Assembly: GCF_007970665.1 (NCBI RefSeq)
Contig: NZ_CP042430.1
Location: forward strand, 3,968,001 to 4,032,000
Source: Baekduia soli
Lineage (GTDB): Bacteria > Actinomycetota > Thermoleophilia > Solirubrobacterales > Solirubrobacteraceae
Length of the DNA stretch: 64,000 nucleotides
Direction: 5' to 3'
The notes under the pieces are model-generated. The model was given only the letters and a program-made list of their open reading frames with translations. It was not told the DNA's origin and did not search any database. Positions 41,589 through 50,062 of this stretch are shown piece by piece (the first letter of the stretch is position 1; the number at the start of each line of letters is the position of its first letter). The position numbers and the translations under genes are program-made.

Positions 41589-44200
41589 TCAGCGGGTGAC
41601 GCGGAACGCCACGGTGCGGGGCCCGACGCGGTTGCCCTGGGCGTCGCGGGCGGTGACGGCCAGGCGATGCGATCCCGGGTGCAGCCGGCGGCCGGCGAAC
41701 ACCGTCGTCAGCGTGAAGCGCACCGTGGTCGTGGTCGCGCGCAGCGTCCGGGTGGCGGGCAGCGCGACGAACCGGGTGCAGGAGGCGCCGCGGCGGTTCG
41801 CGCGCGACGGGGCACGGCACGACGACCCCTGCCGCCGGCCCGGGCGACCCACCTGGACGGCGACGGTCAGCGTCGCTGGCCGCGTCAGCGTCACGGTCGC
41901 GGTGGCCCGCGTCGCCCGCCGGTCCGCGCGCCGGCGCGCCGCCGGGCGCGTGCCGTGCAGGCGGTGGGTCGACAGGCGCACGCTGCGCAGCACCACGGGA
42001 GGCGGCGGGGCCGGCGCCGGCGGGGCGGTTGCGGGCGGCGGGGGCGCCGGGGCGAACGCCGCGCCGACGGCCGCGTCGCCGGCGCCCATCGTCAGCGCGC
42101 ACGTCGGGGCCGCGCCCGCCGGGGCGCACGCGCCCGACCACGAGGCCAGGACCGCGCCGGCCGCCGGCCGCGCCGTGAGCGTCACGACCCGCCCGGCCCC
42201 GTAGCGCTGCCGGCAGTCGGTGACGCAGGCGATGCCCGGGAGATCGCTGACGACCGTCCCGAGCGCGGGGCGGTCGATGCCGACCTGCAGCGTCGGGGGC
42301 GCCGGGACGGGGTGGCCGGGGGCGTCCAGGCGCAGGACCCGGTCGTTGCCGGTGTCGGCGACAAGCAGCGCGCCGCCGTCGGCGCTGAAGGCCAGGCCCG
42401 CCGGCTCGATGACCTGCGCGTCGCCCGTGCCCTCCGTGAGCAGCGTGTCCCACGCGCGGGCGCCCCCGCCGGCCGGCGTGCCGCGCACGACGCGGGCGCC
42501 CGCCGCCGTGCCCGGGCGCCGCTCGGCCACGACGAGCGTGCCGTCGGCGGGGCTGACGGCCAGGCCCGCCGGGTGGTCCCAGGTCGCGCTGCCGCCCGGC
42601 CCGGTGATCGCGGTGCCGGTCGCGGCGTCGCTCACGGAGGTGTCGTCGGCGACGTAGGTCGTGCCGTCGGCGGCGACGGCCACCGCGGCGGGGTGCGACA
42701 GCCCCGCGCGCACGACGCTCGTGGTGCCGTCGGGCACGACGCGCAGCAGCCGCCCGCCGTCGGTGTCCGTGACCAGCGCGCCGCCGCCCGGGGCCGCCGC
42801 GATCGCCGCCGGGGTGCCGATGCCGGCGCCGGCGGTCAGCAGGACCGCGCCGTCGGGACCGAGCTCGACCACGCGGTCGTTGCCGGTGTCGGCGACCCAC
42901 AGGTCGCCGGCGGCGTCGTAGGCGACGCCCGCGGGCAGGGAGAACTGGCCGGCGGCGGAGCCCTGCGTCGCGAAGCCCGTGGTCGCGCTGACCTGGCCGC
43001 GCTGGCCGGCGAACGTGCCGTCGGGGGCGTAGAGCGCGATGCGCTGGTCGAAGCTGTCGGCCACCGCGACGCCGCCGTCGGGTCCGAACGCCACGCCCCG
43101 CGGGCGCGTGACGTAGCCCGGGCCGCGGCCCGCGATCCCCCATGCGGCGGTGATCGTGCCGCCCGCGTCGAAGGCCTGGACGCGGTTGTTGGCCGTGTCG
43201 GCCGCCACGACGCCGCCGCCCGGCGTGCCGGCCAGCGCGCCGACCGAGCGCACGACCTCGAAGTTCCCCAGGCCGGGCCCGTAGCCCGCGCGTCCGAAGG
43301 TGGCCAGGAACCCGAGGCTGCCGGCGTCGAAGACGTCGACGCGGTTGTTAGGTTGTCGGCGACGTAGAGCAGGGAGCGGTCGTCGACGGCGACGTCGTAG
43401 GGGTTCTGGAACTGCCCGGGACCCGTGCCGAACGTCCCGACGCCGCCGAGCTGGGCCAGCGTGACCGGGTCCAGGACGAGCACGCGGTGGTGGTCGTCGT
43501 CGGCGATGTAGAGGCGCGTGGCGGCCGGGTCCAGCGCGACGCCCTGAGGAGCGGCCAGGTCCACGTCGGCGCCGCTGAGCTGCGGCGGGCCCGCCGGCGT
43601 CAGCGTCGTGGGGTCGAGCACGAAGCGCTCGATGCGGTCGTGGCCCTGGTCGGCGACGTAGACGACCGGCGCGGCCCCCGCCGCGGGCTGGGCGACGGCG
43701 AGGCCGCTCGCGCTGATCCCCGCGCCGGTCGACGGATCGCCGCCGACCAGGTCGAAGACCGAGCTGTCGCCGAAGCTCGCCAGGTGGCGGCCGTCGTCGG
43801 CGGCGAAGACCTGGACGCGTTCGTTCTCGGCGTCGAGCACGTAGAGGTGGCCCGAGCGGTCGACGGCCAGGCCGCCGACCACCCCCAGCCGGCCGTCCTC
43901 GCGGCGCGCCGCGCGGCCGCCGAGGCGCAGGCGCGGGAACCCGTCGGCCGTGAAGGCCTGCACGACGCCCGAGTACTGGTCGGCGACGAAGACGGTGCCC
44001 CCGCCCGGGCTGACGGCGACGGCCTGCGGGAAGCGGAACACCCCGTCGCCGTTGGGCGGCTCGCCCACGACCGATGGGGTCAGCGCGGGCGGGGCCGCGA
44101 CCGCCGGGACCGCGACGAGCGCCGCCAGCACGGCGACGCCCGCGAGCAGCGCGGCGAGGGCGCGGCGGTGGGCGGCGACGACGACGATGGGTCCCAGCAT
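41589..44200 (-). CDS. secreted NHL-repeat beta-propeller protein, one base missing
   Basis: ATG 44200 opens a long hydrophobic signal region, then many NHL repeats (LYVLDAENERVQVFAADDGR, VVYVADQGHDRIERF, LYIADDDHHRVLVLDP). At 43345-43352 the frame breaks after LLYVADNL. One base restores NNRVDVFDAGSLGFLATFGR, and repeats go on (VVAADTANNRVQAFDAGGT) to about residue 640. A beta domain with paired Cys (ACVTDCRQRY) and an Ig-like end (FTLTTVFAGRRLHPGSHRLA) follow. The interval is 2612 bases, one short of 871 codons. A sequencing error is likely. Its start lies 54 bases from the dispersed hairpin repeat. Confidence 0.8.
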
Positions 44201-44253
44201 GCAGGACCGGCAGCGTGCGCGGGGCCCGGAAGGTGACGGCGGCGCGCCCCGGA

Positions 44254-44307
44254 CGCGCCGTGGGTCGCGTCGAGTGTCCATAGGACGCTGGATTCGACCC
44301 AGAGTCC
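44254..44307 (-). repeat. dispersed hairpin-forming repeat, copy 2
   Basis: On the minus strand this reads GGGACTCTGGGTCG, then AATCCAGCGTCCTATGG, then ACACTCGACGCGACCC, matching copy 1 at 20788-20838 except for three bases. It sits in the divergent gap between the NHL-protein and SnoaL genes, reading towards the NHL gene. Confidence 0.85.
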
Positions 44308-44398
44308 CGCGGGCGCCCGTCGCGCCGATGAGCCCGCCGCCGCCGCGGCGTCCATGCTGCGAGGACCCTGCATCCCCCGACGACCAGGAGGACCGATC

Positions 44399-44761
44399 AT
44401 GCCGCAGGACCGGCTCGCGATCGTCCGCGACTGCTACCGCGCCTTCGAGACCGGCGAGCGCGATCTCGTCGAGCGCCATCTCTCCCCCGGCTTCCGGTTC
44501 TCGGCGCCTCCGGACGTCGGCATCGACCGCGACACCTACTTCGAGCGCTGCTGGGCCAACGCCGACACCACCGCCGCCTTCGACTTCGTCCGCCTCGCCG
44601 CGGTCGACGACGAGGTCCTCGTGACCTACGAGGCCACCCGCAACGACGGGACGCGGTTTCGCAACACCGAGATCTTCGGCTTCGACGGCGACGCGGTCAG
44701 CCGCGTCGAGGTCTACTTCGGCTGGGACCTCGAGGCCGCCGAGCGGCCGCCGCATCCGTAG
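44399..44761 (+). CDS. SnoaL-like/NTF2-fold protein, first gene of mutase operon
   Basis: This 120-residue protein has an NTF2-fold pattern: RLAIVRDCYRAFETGERDLV (about residues 5-24), LSPGFRFSAPPDVGIDRDTY and a C-terminal GDAVSRVEVYFGWDL. Such small cone-shaped proteins include isomerases, hydrolases and binding proteins. AGGAGG lies seven bases before the ATG. A 93-base gap precedes the mutase gene on the same strand. It could act on the mutase substrate or product, for example as an epimerase; that is inference. Confidence 0.8.
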   Translation: MPQDRLAIVRDCYRAFETGERDLVERHLSPGFRFSAPPDVGIDRDTYFERCWANADTTAAFDFVRLAAVDDEVLVTYEATRNDGTRFRNTEIFGFDGDAVSRVEVYFGWDLEAAERPPHP

Positions 44762-44854
44762 TCGGCCACGCCCGCGGTCCGCAGGATCCGCGGATGCGCC
44801 CCCCGTCGGAGCCCGGTTGACTGCGGGAGACCCGGGACGACGAGGAGCGCGACC

Positions 44855-46465
44855 ATGACCGACGTGAGCATCGACACCGAACGGCCGCTCTTCTACCGGC
44901 CCGAGGACGCCGCCGTCGACTACGACCGCCAGCTCGGGGACCCGGGCGAGTACCCGTTCACGCGCGGCACGCGGCGGCCCGTCCCCCGCTCGGCCGGCGG
45001 CGACGCCGCGGGCATCGTGCGCGAGCTGTCGGGCGAGGGCTCGGCCGAGCGCTCCAACGAGCAGTTCCGCTACCTGCTGGCCCACGGCGCCACGGGCCTC
45101 GACGTCATCGGCGACGCGCCGACGATGGCCAACATGGACCCCGACCACCCCTTCTCGCGCCACGCCGTCGGCAACCAGGGCGTGTCGCTGTGCCGCGCCG
45201 ACGACTACCGCCGCCTCTACCAGGACATCCCGATCGGCGAGGTCAGCATCTCGCACTCGCTGCCCTACGGGTTCGCGATCGCCGGCATCTCCATCGCCGC
45301 CCGCGCCCACGGCGTGGCGCCGGAGACCATCCGCGGCTCCACGATCCTGGCCCCGCTGTTCTCCGAGGACACGTGCTACTCGTCGAACCTGCCCGTCGAG
45401 CTGCACATGCGCATGGCCACCGACTCCATCGCCTTCGCCGCGCAGCACATGCCCAAGTTCCATGCCTTCGTCGAGGACACGTACTACATCAGCGACGGCA
45501 GCGTGGGCATCGTCGACGAGATGGCGCTCGGCTTCGTCGAGCTGCGCGAGGTCGTCCGCCGGCTCGTCGCGCGCGGCGTCGACGTCGACGCGTTCGCCCC
45601 GCGGATCGCGCTGCTCGTCAACTGCGGCATGGACGTCTTCGGCGAGATCGCCAAGATCCGCGCGTCCCGCCGCCTGTACGCGCGGATGATGCGCGAGGAG
45701 TTCGGGGCCAAGGACCCGCGCTCGCTGGCCATCAACGTCGCCGCCCACACCTCCGGCGCGACGATGACCTCGGCGCAGCTGACCAACAACATCGTCCGCG
45801 GCGCGGTGCAGACCGTCGCGCTGCACATGGCCGGCGTACGCGCGATGGAGATCTCGGCCTTCGACGAGGCGATCCGCACGCCGTCGCGCGACGCCCACAT
45901 CATCGGGCTGCGCACCCAGCAGGTCGTCGCGCAGGAGACGGGGATCGACGACGTGGCCGATCCGCTCGGCGGCTCGTACTACGTCGAGGCGCTCACGGAC
46001 CGGCTCGAGGCCCGCATCGAGGAGCGCATCCGCGTCATCGAGGACCTCGACGACGTCGTCGCGCTCGCCGACCAGGGGTTCTTCCGGGCGATCTTCGCCG
46101 AGGCGATGGTCGATCGCGCGCGGGAGGTCGACGAGGGCACGCGCCCGGTCGTCGGGGTCAATGTCCACCGGATGCCGCTCGAGGAGGACCAGCTCCTGCG
46201 CGACCTGGCCGAGCGCCGCATCGAGCCCTGCTACGACATCGTCGACGACGTCGCCGCGTGGAAGGCGCGGCGCGACATGCCCGTGGTGCTCGCGGCCCTG
46301 GACGACCTCGAGCGCACCGGCCGCGACCGCGACGCCAACGTCATCCCCGCCGTCATCGCCGCGCTGGAGGCCGAGGCCTCGATGGGCGAGTGCATCGGCG
46401 TGCTGCGGGAGACCTACGACGCGCCCTACGACCCGCTCGACGCGACGACCCGGCCCGGCCGATGA
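44855..46465 (+). CDS. divergent B12-dependent acyl-CoA mutase, large (catalytic barrel) subunit
   Basis: This 536-residue protein follows the methylmalonyl-CoA mutase barrel over most of its length: EQFRYLLAHGATGLDVIGDA (about 67-86), FAPRIALLVNCGMDVFGEIA, ASRRLYARMMREEFGAKDPR and VADPLGGSYYVEALTDRLEA. Two substrate-pocket regions differ. The usual RPWTxRQYAG after PFTRG is replaced by RRPVPRSAGGDAAG, and the MTINA stretch by SHSLPYGFAIAGISIAAR. The SGYHIxEAG segment with the catalytic His is also recast (FHAFVEDTYYISDGS). The reaction is therefore probably not methylmalonyl-CoA mutation. It overlaps the B12-domain gene by ATGA. No MeaB chaperone or epimerase gene is nearby. Confidence 0.85.
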   Translation: MTDVSIDTERPLFYRPEDAAVDYDRQLGDPGEYPFTRGTRRPVPRSAGGDAAGIVRELSGEGSAERSNEQFRYLLAHGATGLDVIGDAPTMANMDPDHPFSRHAVGNQGVSLCRADDYRRLYQDIPIGEVSISHSLPYGFAIAGISIAARAHGVAPETIRGSTILAPLFSEDTCYSSNLPVELHMRMATDSIAFAAQHMPKFHAFVEDTYYISDGSVGIVDEMALGFVELREVVRRLVARGVDVDAFAPRIALLVNCGMDVFGEIAKIRASRRLYARMMREEFGAKDPRSLAINVAAHTSGATMTSAQLTNNIVRGAVQTVALHMAGVRAMEISAFDEAIRTPSRDAHIIGLRTQQVVAQETGIDDVADPLGGSYYVEALTDRLEARIEERIRVIEDLDDVVALADQGFFRAIFAEAMVDRAREVDEGTRPVVGVNVHRMPLEEDQLLRDLAERRIEPCYDIVDDVAAWKARRDMPVVLAALDDLERTGRDRDANVIPAVIAALEAEASMGECIGVLRETYDAPYDPLDATTRPGR

Positions 46466-46890
46466 GCGCGCCCGCCCGCATCCGCGTGCTGGTCACCGTC
46501 CTGGGACTCGACCAGCACGAGGCCGGCGCCCTGGCGGTGGTCCGCATGCTGCGCGACGCCGGCATGGAGGTCATCTACACCGGGCGCTTCAACACGCCGG
46601 AGACGATCGCCGAGGTCGCGCTGCAGGAGGACGTCCAGGTCGTGGGCGTCAGCGCGCACTCGTGGGAGTTCCTGTACTACGCGCCCGACCTCTTCGAGCG
46701 CCTCGGCGCGGCCGACCCGCCGATCCCGATCGTGGTCGGCGGCTCGGTCGTCACGGAGGGCGACACCCGGGCCGTGACCGCCCAGGGCCTGCACGTCGTC
46801 CGGCCCGGCGCGCCGGAGGCCGAGATCGTCGCCACCTTCCAGCGGCTCGCCCGCGGCGAGGCGCCCCGGCCGGAGGCGGCGGCATACTGA
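46462..46890 (+). CDS. B12-binding small subunit of acyl-CoA mutase
   Basis: This 142-residue protein has the cobalamin-binding DxHxxG in GLDQHEAGALAVVRMLRDAG (about residues 15-34), followed by a Rossmann-like domain with VQVVGVSAHSWEFLYYAPDL and PIVVGGSVVTEGD. The canonical SxL...GG pattern is recognisable as SAH...VGG. It supplies adenosylcobalamin in base-off form to the barrel encoded just upstream. Confidence 0.93.
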   Translation: MSAPARIRVLVTVLGLDQHEAGALAVVRMLRDAGMEVIYTGRFNTPETIAEVALQEDVQVVGVSAHSWEFLYYAPDLFERLGAADPPIPIVVGGSVVTEGDTRAVTAQGLHVVRPGAPEAEIVATFQRLARGEAPRPEAAAY

Positions 46891-46894
46891 CCGC

Positions 46895-47230
46895 ATGCCC
46901 CAGGCCGTCTACGTCGTGCTGACCAGCCCGGCCTCGCCCGAGCGCGAGGACGAGTACAACGCCTGGTACGACGACGTCCACCTCCCGGAGGTCACCGCCG
47001 TCCCCGGCGTGACGAGCGCACGCCGCTACCGGATGTCTGAGGCCCAGGGCCGGCGCTTCGCCGAGCTGCCCGGCAACCACCGCTACGTCGCCCTCTACCA
47101 CCTCGACGCCGACGACCTCGCCGGCGTGCTGGACGAGATCGCCGCGCGCGTCGCCGACGGGCGGATCGTCATGAGCGACGCGCTGGGCGCCGACCCCGCG
47201 CCGGTCGCCGTCGTCTTCGAGGCCTTCTAG
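46895..47230 (+). CDS. EthD/dimeric alpha-beta barrel-like protein of mutase operon
   Basis: This 111-residue protein reads AVYVVLTSPASPEREDEYNA, then WYDDVHLPEVTAVPGVTSAR, the start pattern of small dimeric ferredoxin-like EthD/DUF4286 proteins, and YVALYHLDADDLAGVLDEI. The function is unknown. It begins four bases after the B12-subunit stop and closes the operon. Confidence 0.78.
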   Translation: MPQAVYVVLTSPASPEREDEYNAWYDDVHLPEVTAVPGVTSARRYRMSEAQGRRFAELPGNHRYVALYHLDADDLAGVLDEIAARVADGRIVMSDALGADPAPVAVVFEAF

Positions 47231-47240
47231 AACCGGGCGC

Positions 47241-47999
47241 GTGGCACCGGCACGCGGCGCGCGGGCGGCAGGCGGGGCACGGGCTCTCCGGGCCGTCGTC
47301 GCGGGCGCCACCGCGCCGGGCGCCGAGGACGTCGCCGATCGCGCCCGGGCGCTGGGGGTCCTGGGCTGGGTGCGCCGCGACGAGGACGCGCTGCGCGTGC
47401 ACGCCGAAGGCGCGCAGGAGGCCCTGGAGGCGCTCGAGGCGGTCCTGCGCGACGGCGCGGGCGCCGGCGGCGCCGTCGAGGTCGACCGGGTCAAGCCCGA
47501 GGGCCACGAGCAGTTCGCGATCCGCGGCGTCAGCGCCGGCGTGTTCGTCGTGCAGGAGCACCAGGCCACCGCGCACCACTTCGACCTGCGCCTGGAGGTC
47601 GAGGGCACCATGCGCTCGTGGGCCGTGCCCAAGGGCCCGTCGCTGGACCCCGCGGCCAAGCGCCTGGCCGTCCAGGTCGACGACCATGATCCCGGCCACA
47701 ACTCGTTCGAGGGCGCCCACGGCGAGGGCGGCGTGATCGTGTGGGACCGCGGGACCTACGAGCAGGGCGGGCGCGTCCCCTGGCCCGAGGCGCTGGAGCG
47801 CGGTCACGCGGTGTTCGTCCTGCACGGCGAGAAGCTGCGCGGCGGCTTCGCCCTGCAGCGCACCCGCCCGGGCGCCAAGGCCCAGTGGCTGCTCATCAAG
47901 CGCCGCGACGATGACGCCCGCCCGGGCTCCGACGTCGTCGCCGAGGAGCCGCGGTCGGTGCTCAGCGACCGCACGCTCGACGACCTGCTCGCCTCGTGA
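47241..47999 (+). CDS. acylphosphatase-like domain fused to LigD-type 3'-phosphoesterase domain
   Basis: This 252-residue protein has two parts. The N-terminal 80 residues resemble acylphosphatase (ALGVLGWVRRDEDALRVHAE) but have lost the catalytic Arg loop and the Asn. Residues about 95-215 are the LigD phosphoesterase domain: FVVQEHQATAHHFDLRLEVE with the His/Asp metal ligands, then SWAVPKGPSLDPAAKRLAVQ and VIVWDRGTYEQGG. That domain trims 3' phosphates and ribonucleotides in end-joining repair. No LigD ligase, polymerase or Ku gene is nearby. Start GTG 47241. Confidence 0.8.
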   Translation: MAPARGARAAGGARALRAVVAGATAPGAEDVADRARALGVLGWVRRDEDALRVHAEGAQEALEALEAVLRDGAGAGGAVEVDRVKPEGHEQFAIRGVSAGVFVVQEHQATAHHFDLRLEVEGTMRSWAVPKGPSLDPAAKRLAVQVDDHDPGHNSFEGAHGEGGVIVWDRGTYEQGGRVPWPEALERGHAVFVLHGEKLRGGFALQRTRPGAKAQWLLIKRRDDDARPGSDVVAEEPRSVLSDRTLDDLLAS

Positions 48000-48043
48000 C
48001 GCGGCACCGATGAGTTCTCGCCGGCCGCCCCGTCCCGACCACC

Positions 48044-48529
48044 ATGAGGACGAGGATCACCCCCAACCTGTGGTTCGACACCGAGGCCGAGGAGGCCGCC
48101 GCCTTCTACGTCTCGGTGTTCGACGACTCCCGCATCGTCAACGTCACGCACTACACCGAGGCGGGCCCACGTCCGGCCGGCATGGTGATGACCGTCGAGT
48201 TCGAGCTCGACGGCCAGCGCATCGTCGCCATCAACGGCGGCCCGCAGTTCACGTTCGACGAGGCCATCTCGCTGCAGATCGACTGCGCCGACCAGGCCGA
48301 GGTCGACCGCTTCTGGTCGCTGCTGTCCGACGGCGGCCAGGAGGGCCCGTGCGGCTGGCTCAAGGATCGCTACGGGCTGTCCTGGCAGGTCGTCCCCGTC
48401 GGCATGGACGAGATGCTCGCCGACCCCGACCCCGAGCGCGTCCGCCGGGCGATGGAGGCGATGTTCACGATGCGCAAGCTCGACCTCGCTGCGCTGCGCG
48501 CCGCCGCCGACGGGGTGGCCGCGGGCTGA
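48044..48529 (+). CDS. PhnB-like VOC-superfamily protein
   Basis: This 161-residue protein starts MRTRITPNLWFDTEAEEAAA and has FYVSVFDDSRIVNVTHYTEA, VEFELDGQRIVAINGGPQFT and GWLKDRYGLSWQVVPV. This is the pattern of the PhnB/3-demethylubiquinone methyltransferase-like VOC group, whose substrates are mostly unknown. Confidence 0.88.
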   Translation: MRTRITPNLWFDTEAEEAAAFYVSVFDDSRIVNVTHYTEAGPRPAGMVMTVEFELDGQRIVAINGGPQFTFDEAISLQIDCADQAEVDRFWSLLSDGGQEGPCGWLKDRYGLSWQVVPVGMDEMLADPDPERVRRAMEAMFTMRKLDLAALRAAADGVAAG

Positions 48530-48617
48530 GCCCGCCGCGGGCCGCGGGCGATCAGGCCGCGGAGCGCCCGCAGCGGCCCGGCGGCCTTGTACGGACGACA
48601 CTCCGCCGGGCCGGGTC

Positions 48618-48623
48618 TACGGT
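48618..48623 (+). promoter_or_regulatory. -10-like box TACGGT
   Basis: TACGGT, six bases before the GTG at 48630; a leaderless arrangement. Confidence 0.45.
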
Positions 48624-48629
48624 CGCCCC

Positions 48630-50012
48630 GTGATCGATCACGCGCTCCCCCGCCCGGCCGCGGTGCGCCGCCGCGGCCTGCTCGCCGCGAGTGCGCTGCT
48701 GGTCGCCGCCGCGGTCGCCGCCGCGCCGGCCGAGGCGGGCGTGAGCACGCCGAAGGTCGTCTCGCCCCGCGGGCTCGTCGTGCAGGAGAGCGCCGTCGGC
48801 GCCGGCGGCGGGCGCGTCGCGGTGCTCATGGGCGGCCTGGCGGCCACGGTGCGCGGGTCCGCCGGATCGGTGCAGGCCCGGATCGGGCCGGCCTCCCGCC
48901 TGGGGCACCCACAGCGCCTGGGCACCGGCGGGACCGGCCTGCGCGTGGCCGTCGGTGCCGACGGCACGGCGGTGGCGGCCTGGATCACGCACGCGCGAGG
49001 CGGCCCCGCCGTGCTGCAGGTCGCCGTCGCCCGGGCGGGACACGGGTTCGGGCGGGCGCAGGCGATCTCCCGCGCCGGGTCGCTGGCACTGGGCGGGGTC
49101 GGCGTCACCCCGTCGGGCCGCGCCGCCGTCACGTGGCGCCGCGGCGTGAGCGGCACGCCCGTGCTCCTGGCCGTCGCCGCGCCCGGCGGGGCGTTCGGCG
49201 CGCCGCAGCCGCTCGGGACGAGCCGCCAGTACGCCCCGGCGCTGGCGGTCGGCCCCGACGGGACGATCGTCGTCGCCTGGCTGGACACCCCGCCGGCACC
49301 CCAGCCGCCGCCGGCCCCGGCGCCGGCGACGCGCACCGCCCGCGTCCTGGCCGTCACGCTGGTCCCGGGCGCGAGCACCGCGACGCCGGCCGCCGAGCTC
49401 GGCACGCTCGCGTTCTGGTTCTCGGGCCCGGAGGCCGCCGCCGGCCCGGGCGGCACCGCCGTGACCTGGCGCCAGACCGGGACCGGCAAGCTGCTGTCCT
49501 CCCCCTCCGCCCCCGGGGCGTTCGGGACGCCGGTGGCGCTGCCGCCCGCGCCGTACGCGGCCGACCAGGGCGACCACCTCGCCCTGGCGCTGCCCGGCGA
49601 CGGCACCCAGGTCGCGCTGTGGCGCGAGGTGCGCACCCGCAGCGCCGAGGACCCGACGCCGACCTTCGCCGTCGTCCGCGCGAGCGTCCGGCCCGCCGGC
49701 GGCACGTTCGCCGCACCCGTCCGCCTGTCGGCCGCGGGCCGGCTCGCCGGGCCGCCCCAGGCCATCGCGCTGACCGGGCGCACCGTGGCCGCCTGGGCCG
49801 AGTCCGGTGGGGCCGCCGCGCGGGTGCGACTGGCCGTGCTGGCCTCCGGCGGCGGCTGGTCGAAGCGCACCGCGCCGGCCGCCCCGGGGATCGATCCCGC
49901 GACGCTGGCCGTGGCCGGAACGCCGGGCGCCGCCGCGCTGACGTGGATCGCCCACGCGGGCTCGGGGTCTCGGGAGACCGCTCGGCTGATGCTCGCGGTC
50001 TACCACCCGTAG
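48630..50012 (+). CDS. secreted beta-repeat protein of unknown function
   Basis: This 460-residue protein has a signal peptide (about residues 1-36, RRRGLLAASALLVAAAVAAA). Irregular repeats of about 45 residues follow, each pairing a GPDGTIVVAWLD-like turn with an AVA...GGAFGAPQPLG-like strand. The pattern suggests a propeller, and Asp-box-like turns are present without catalytic residues. It is likely an extracellular protein. TACGGT six bases before the GTG fixes the start. Confidence 0.78.
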   Translation: MIDHALPRPAAVRRRGLLAASALLVAAAVAAAPAEAGVSTPKVVSPRGLVVQESAVGAGGGRVAVLMGGLAATVRGSAGSVQARIGPASRLGHPQRLGTGGTGLRVAVGADGTAVAAWITHARGGPAVLQVAVARAGHGFGRAQAISRAGSLALGGVGVTPSGRAAVTWRRGVSGTPVLLAVAAPGGAFGAPQPLGTSRQYAPALAVGPDGTIVVAWLDTPPAPQPPPAPAPATRTARVLAVTLVPGASTATPAAELGTLAFWFSGPEAAAGPGGTAVTWRQTGTGKLLSSPSAPGAFGTPVALPPAPYAADQGDHLALALPGDGTQVALWREVRTRSAEDPTPTFAVVRASVRPAGGTFAAPVRLSAAGRLAGPPQAIALTGRTVAAWAESGGAAARVRLAVLASGGGWSKRTAPAAPGIDPATLAVAGTPGAAALTWIAHAGSGSRETARLMLAVYHP

Positions 50013-50049
50013 CCGCGGACGGCACGACGCGCCGATCGGTGGACCGGGC

Positions 50050-50055
50050 TAGCGT
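50050..50055 (+). promoter_or_regulatory. -10-like box TAGCGT for acyl-CoA synthetase
   Basis: TAGCGT, seven bases before the ATG at 50063. Confidence 0.5.
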
Positions 50056-50062
50056 TCGCGCG

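Noticed and set aside
44762-44854. Cobalamin riboswitch before the mutase gene
   Set aside because: The 93-base gap is too short for one and has no B12-box-like sequence; AdoCbl riboswitches regulate synthesis and uptake genes more often than mutases.
42836-46168. A 1110-codon minus-strand frame joining the mutase antisense to the NHL protein
   Set aside because: Only the part from 44200 downstream is real. The upstream half is antisense to the mutase and SnoaL genes, and the frame continues only by chance.
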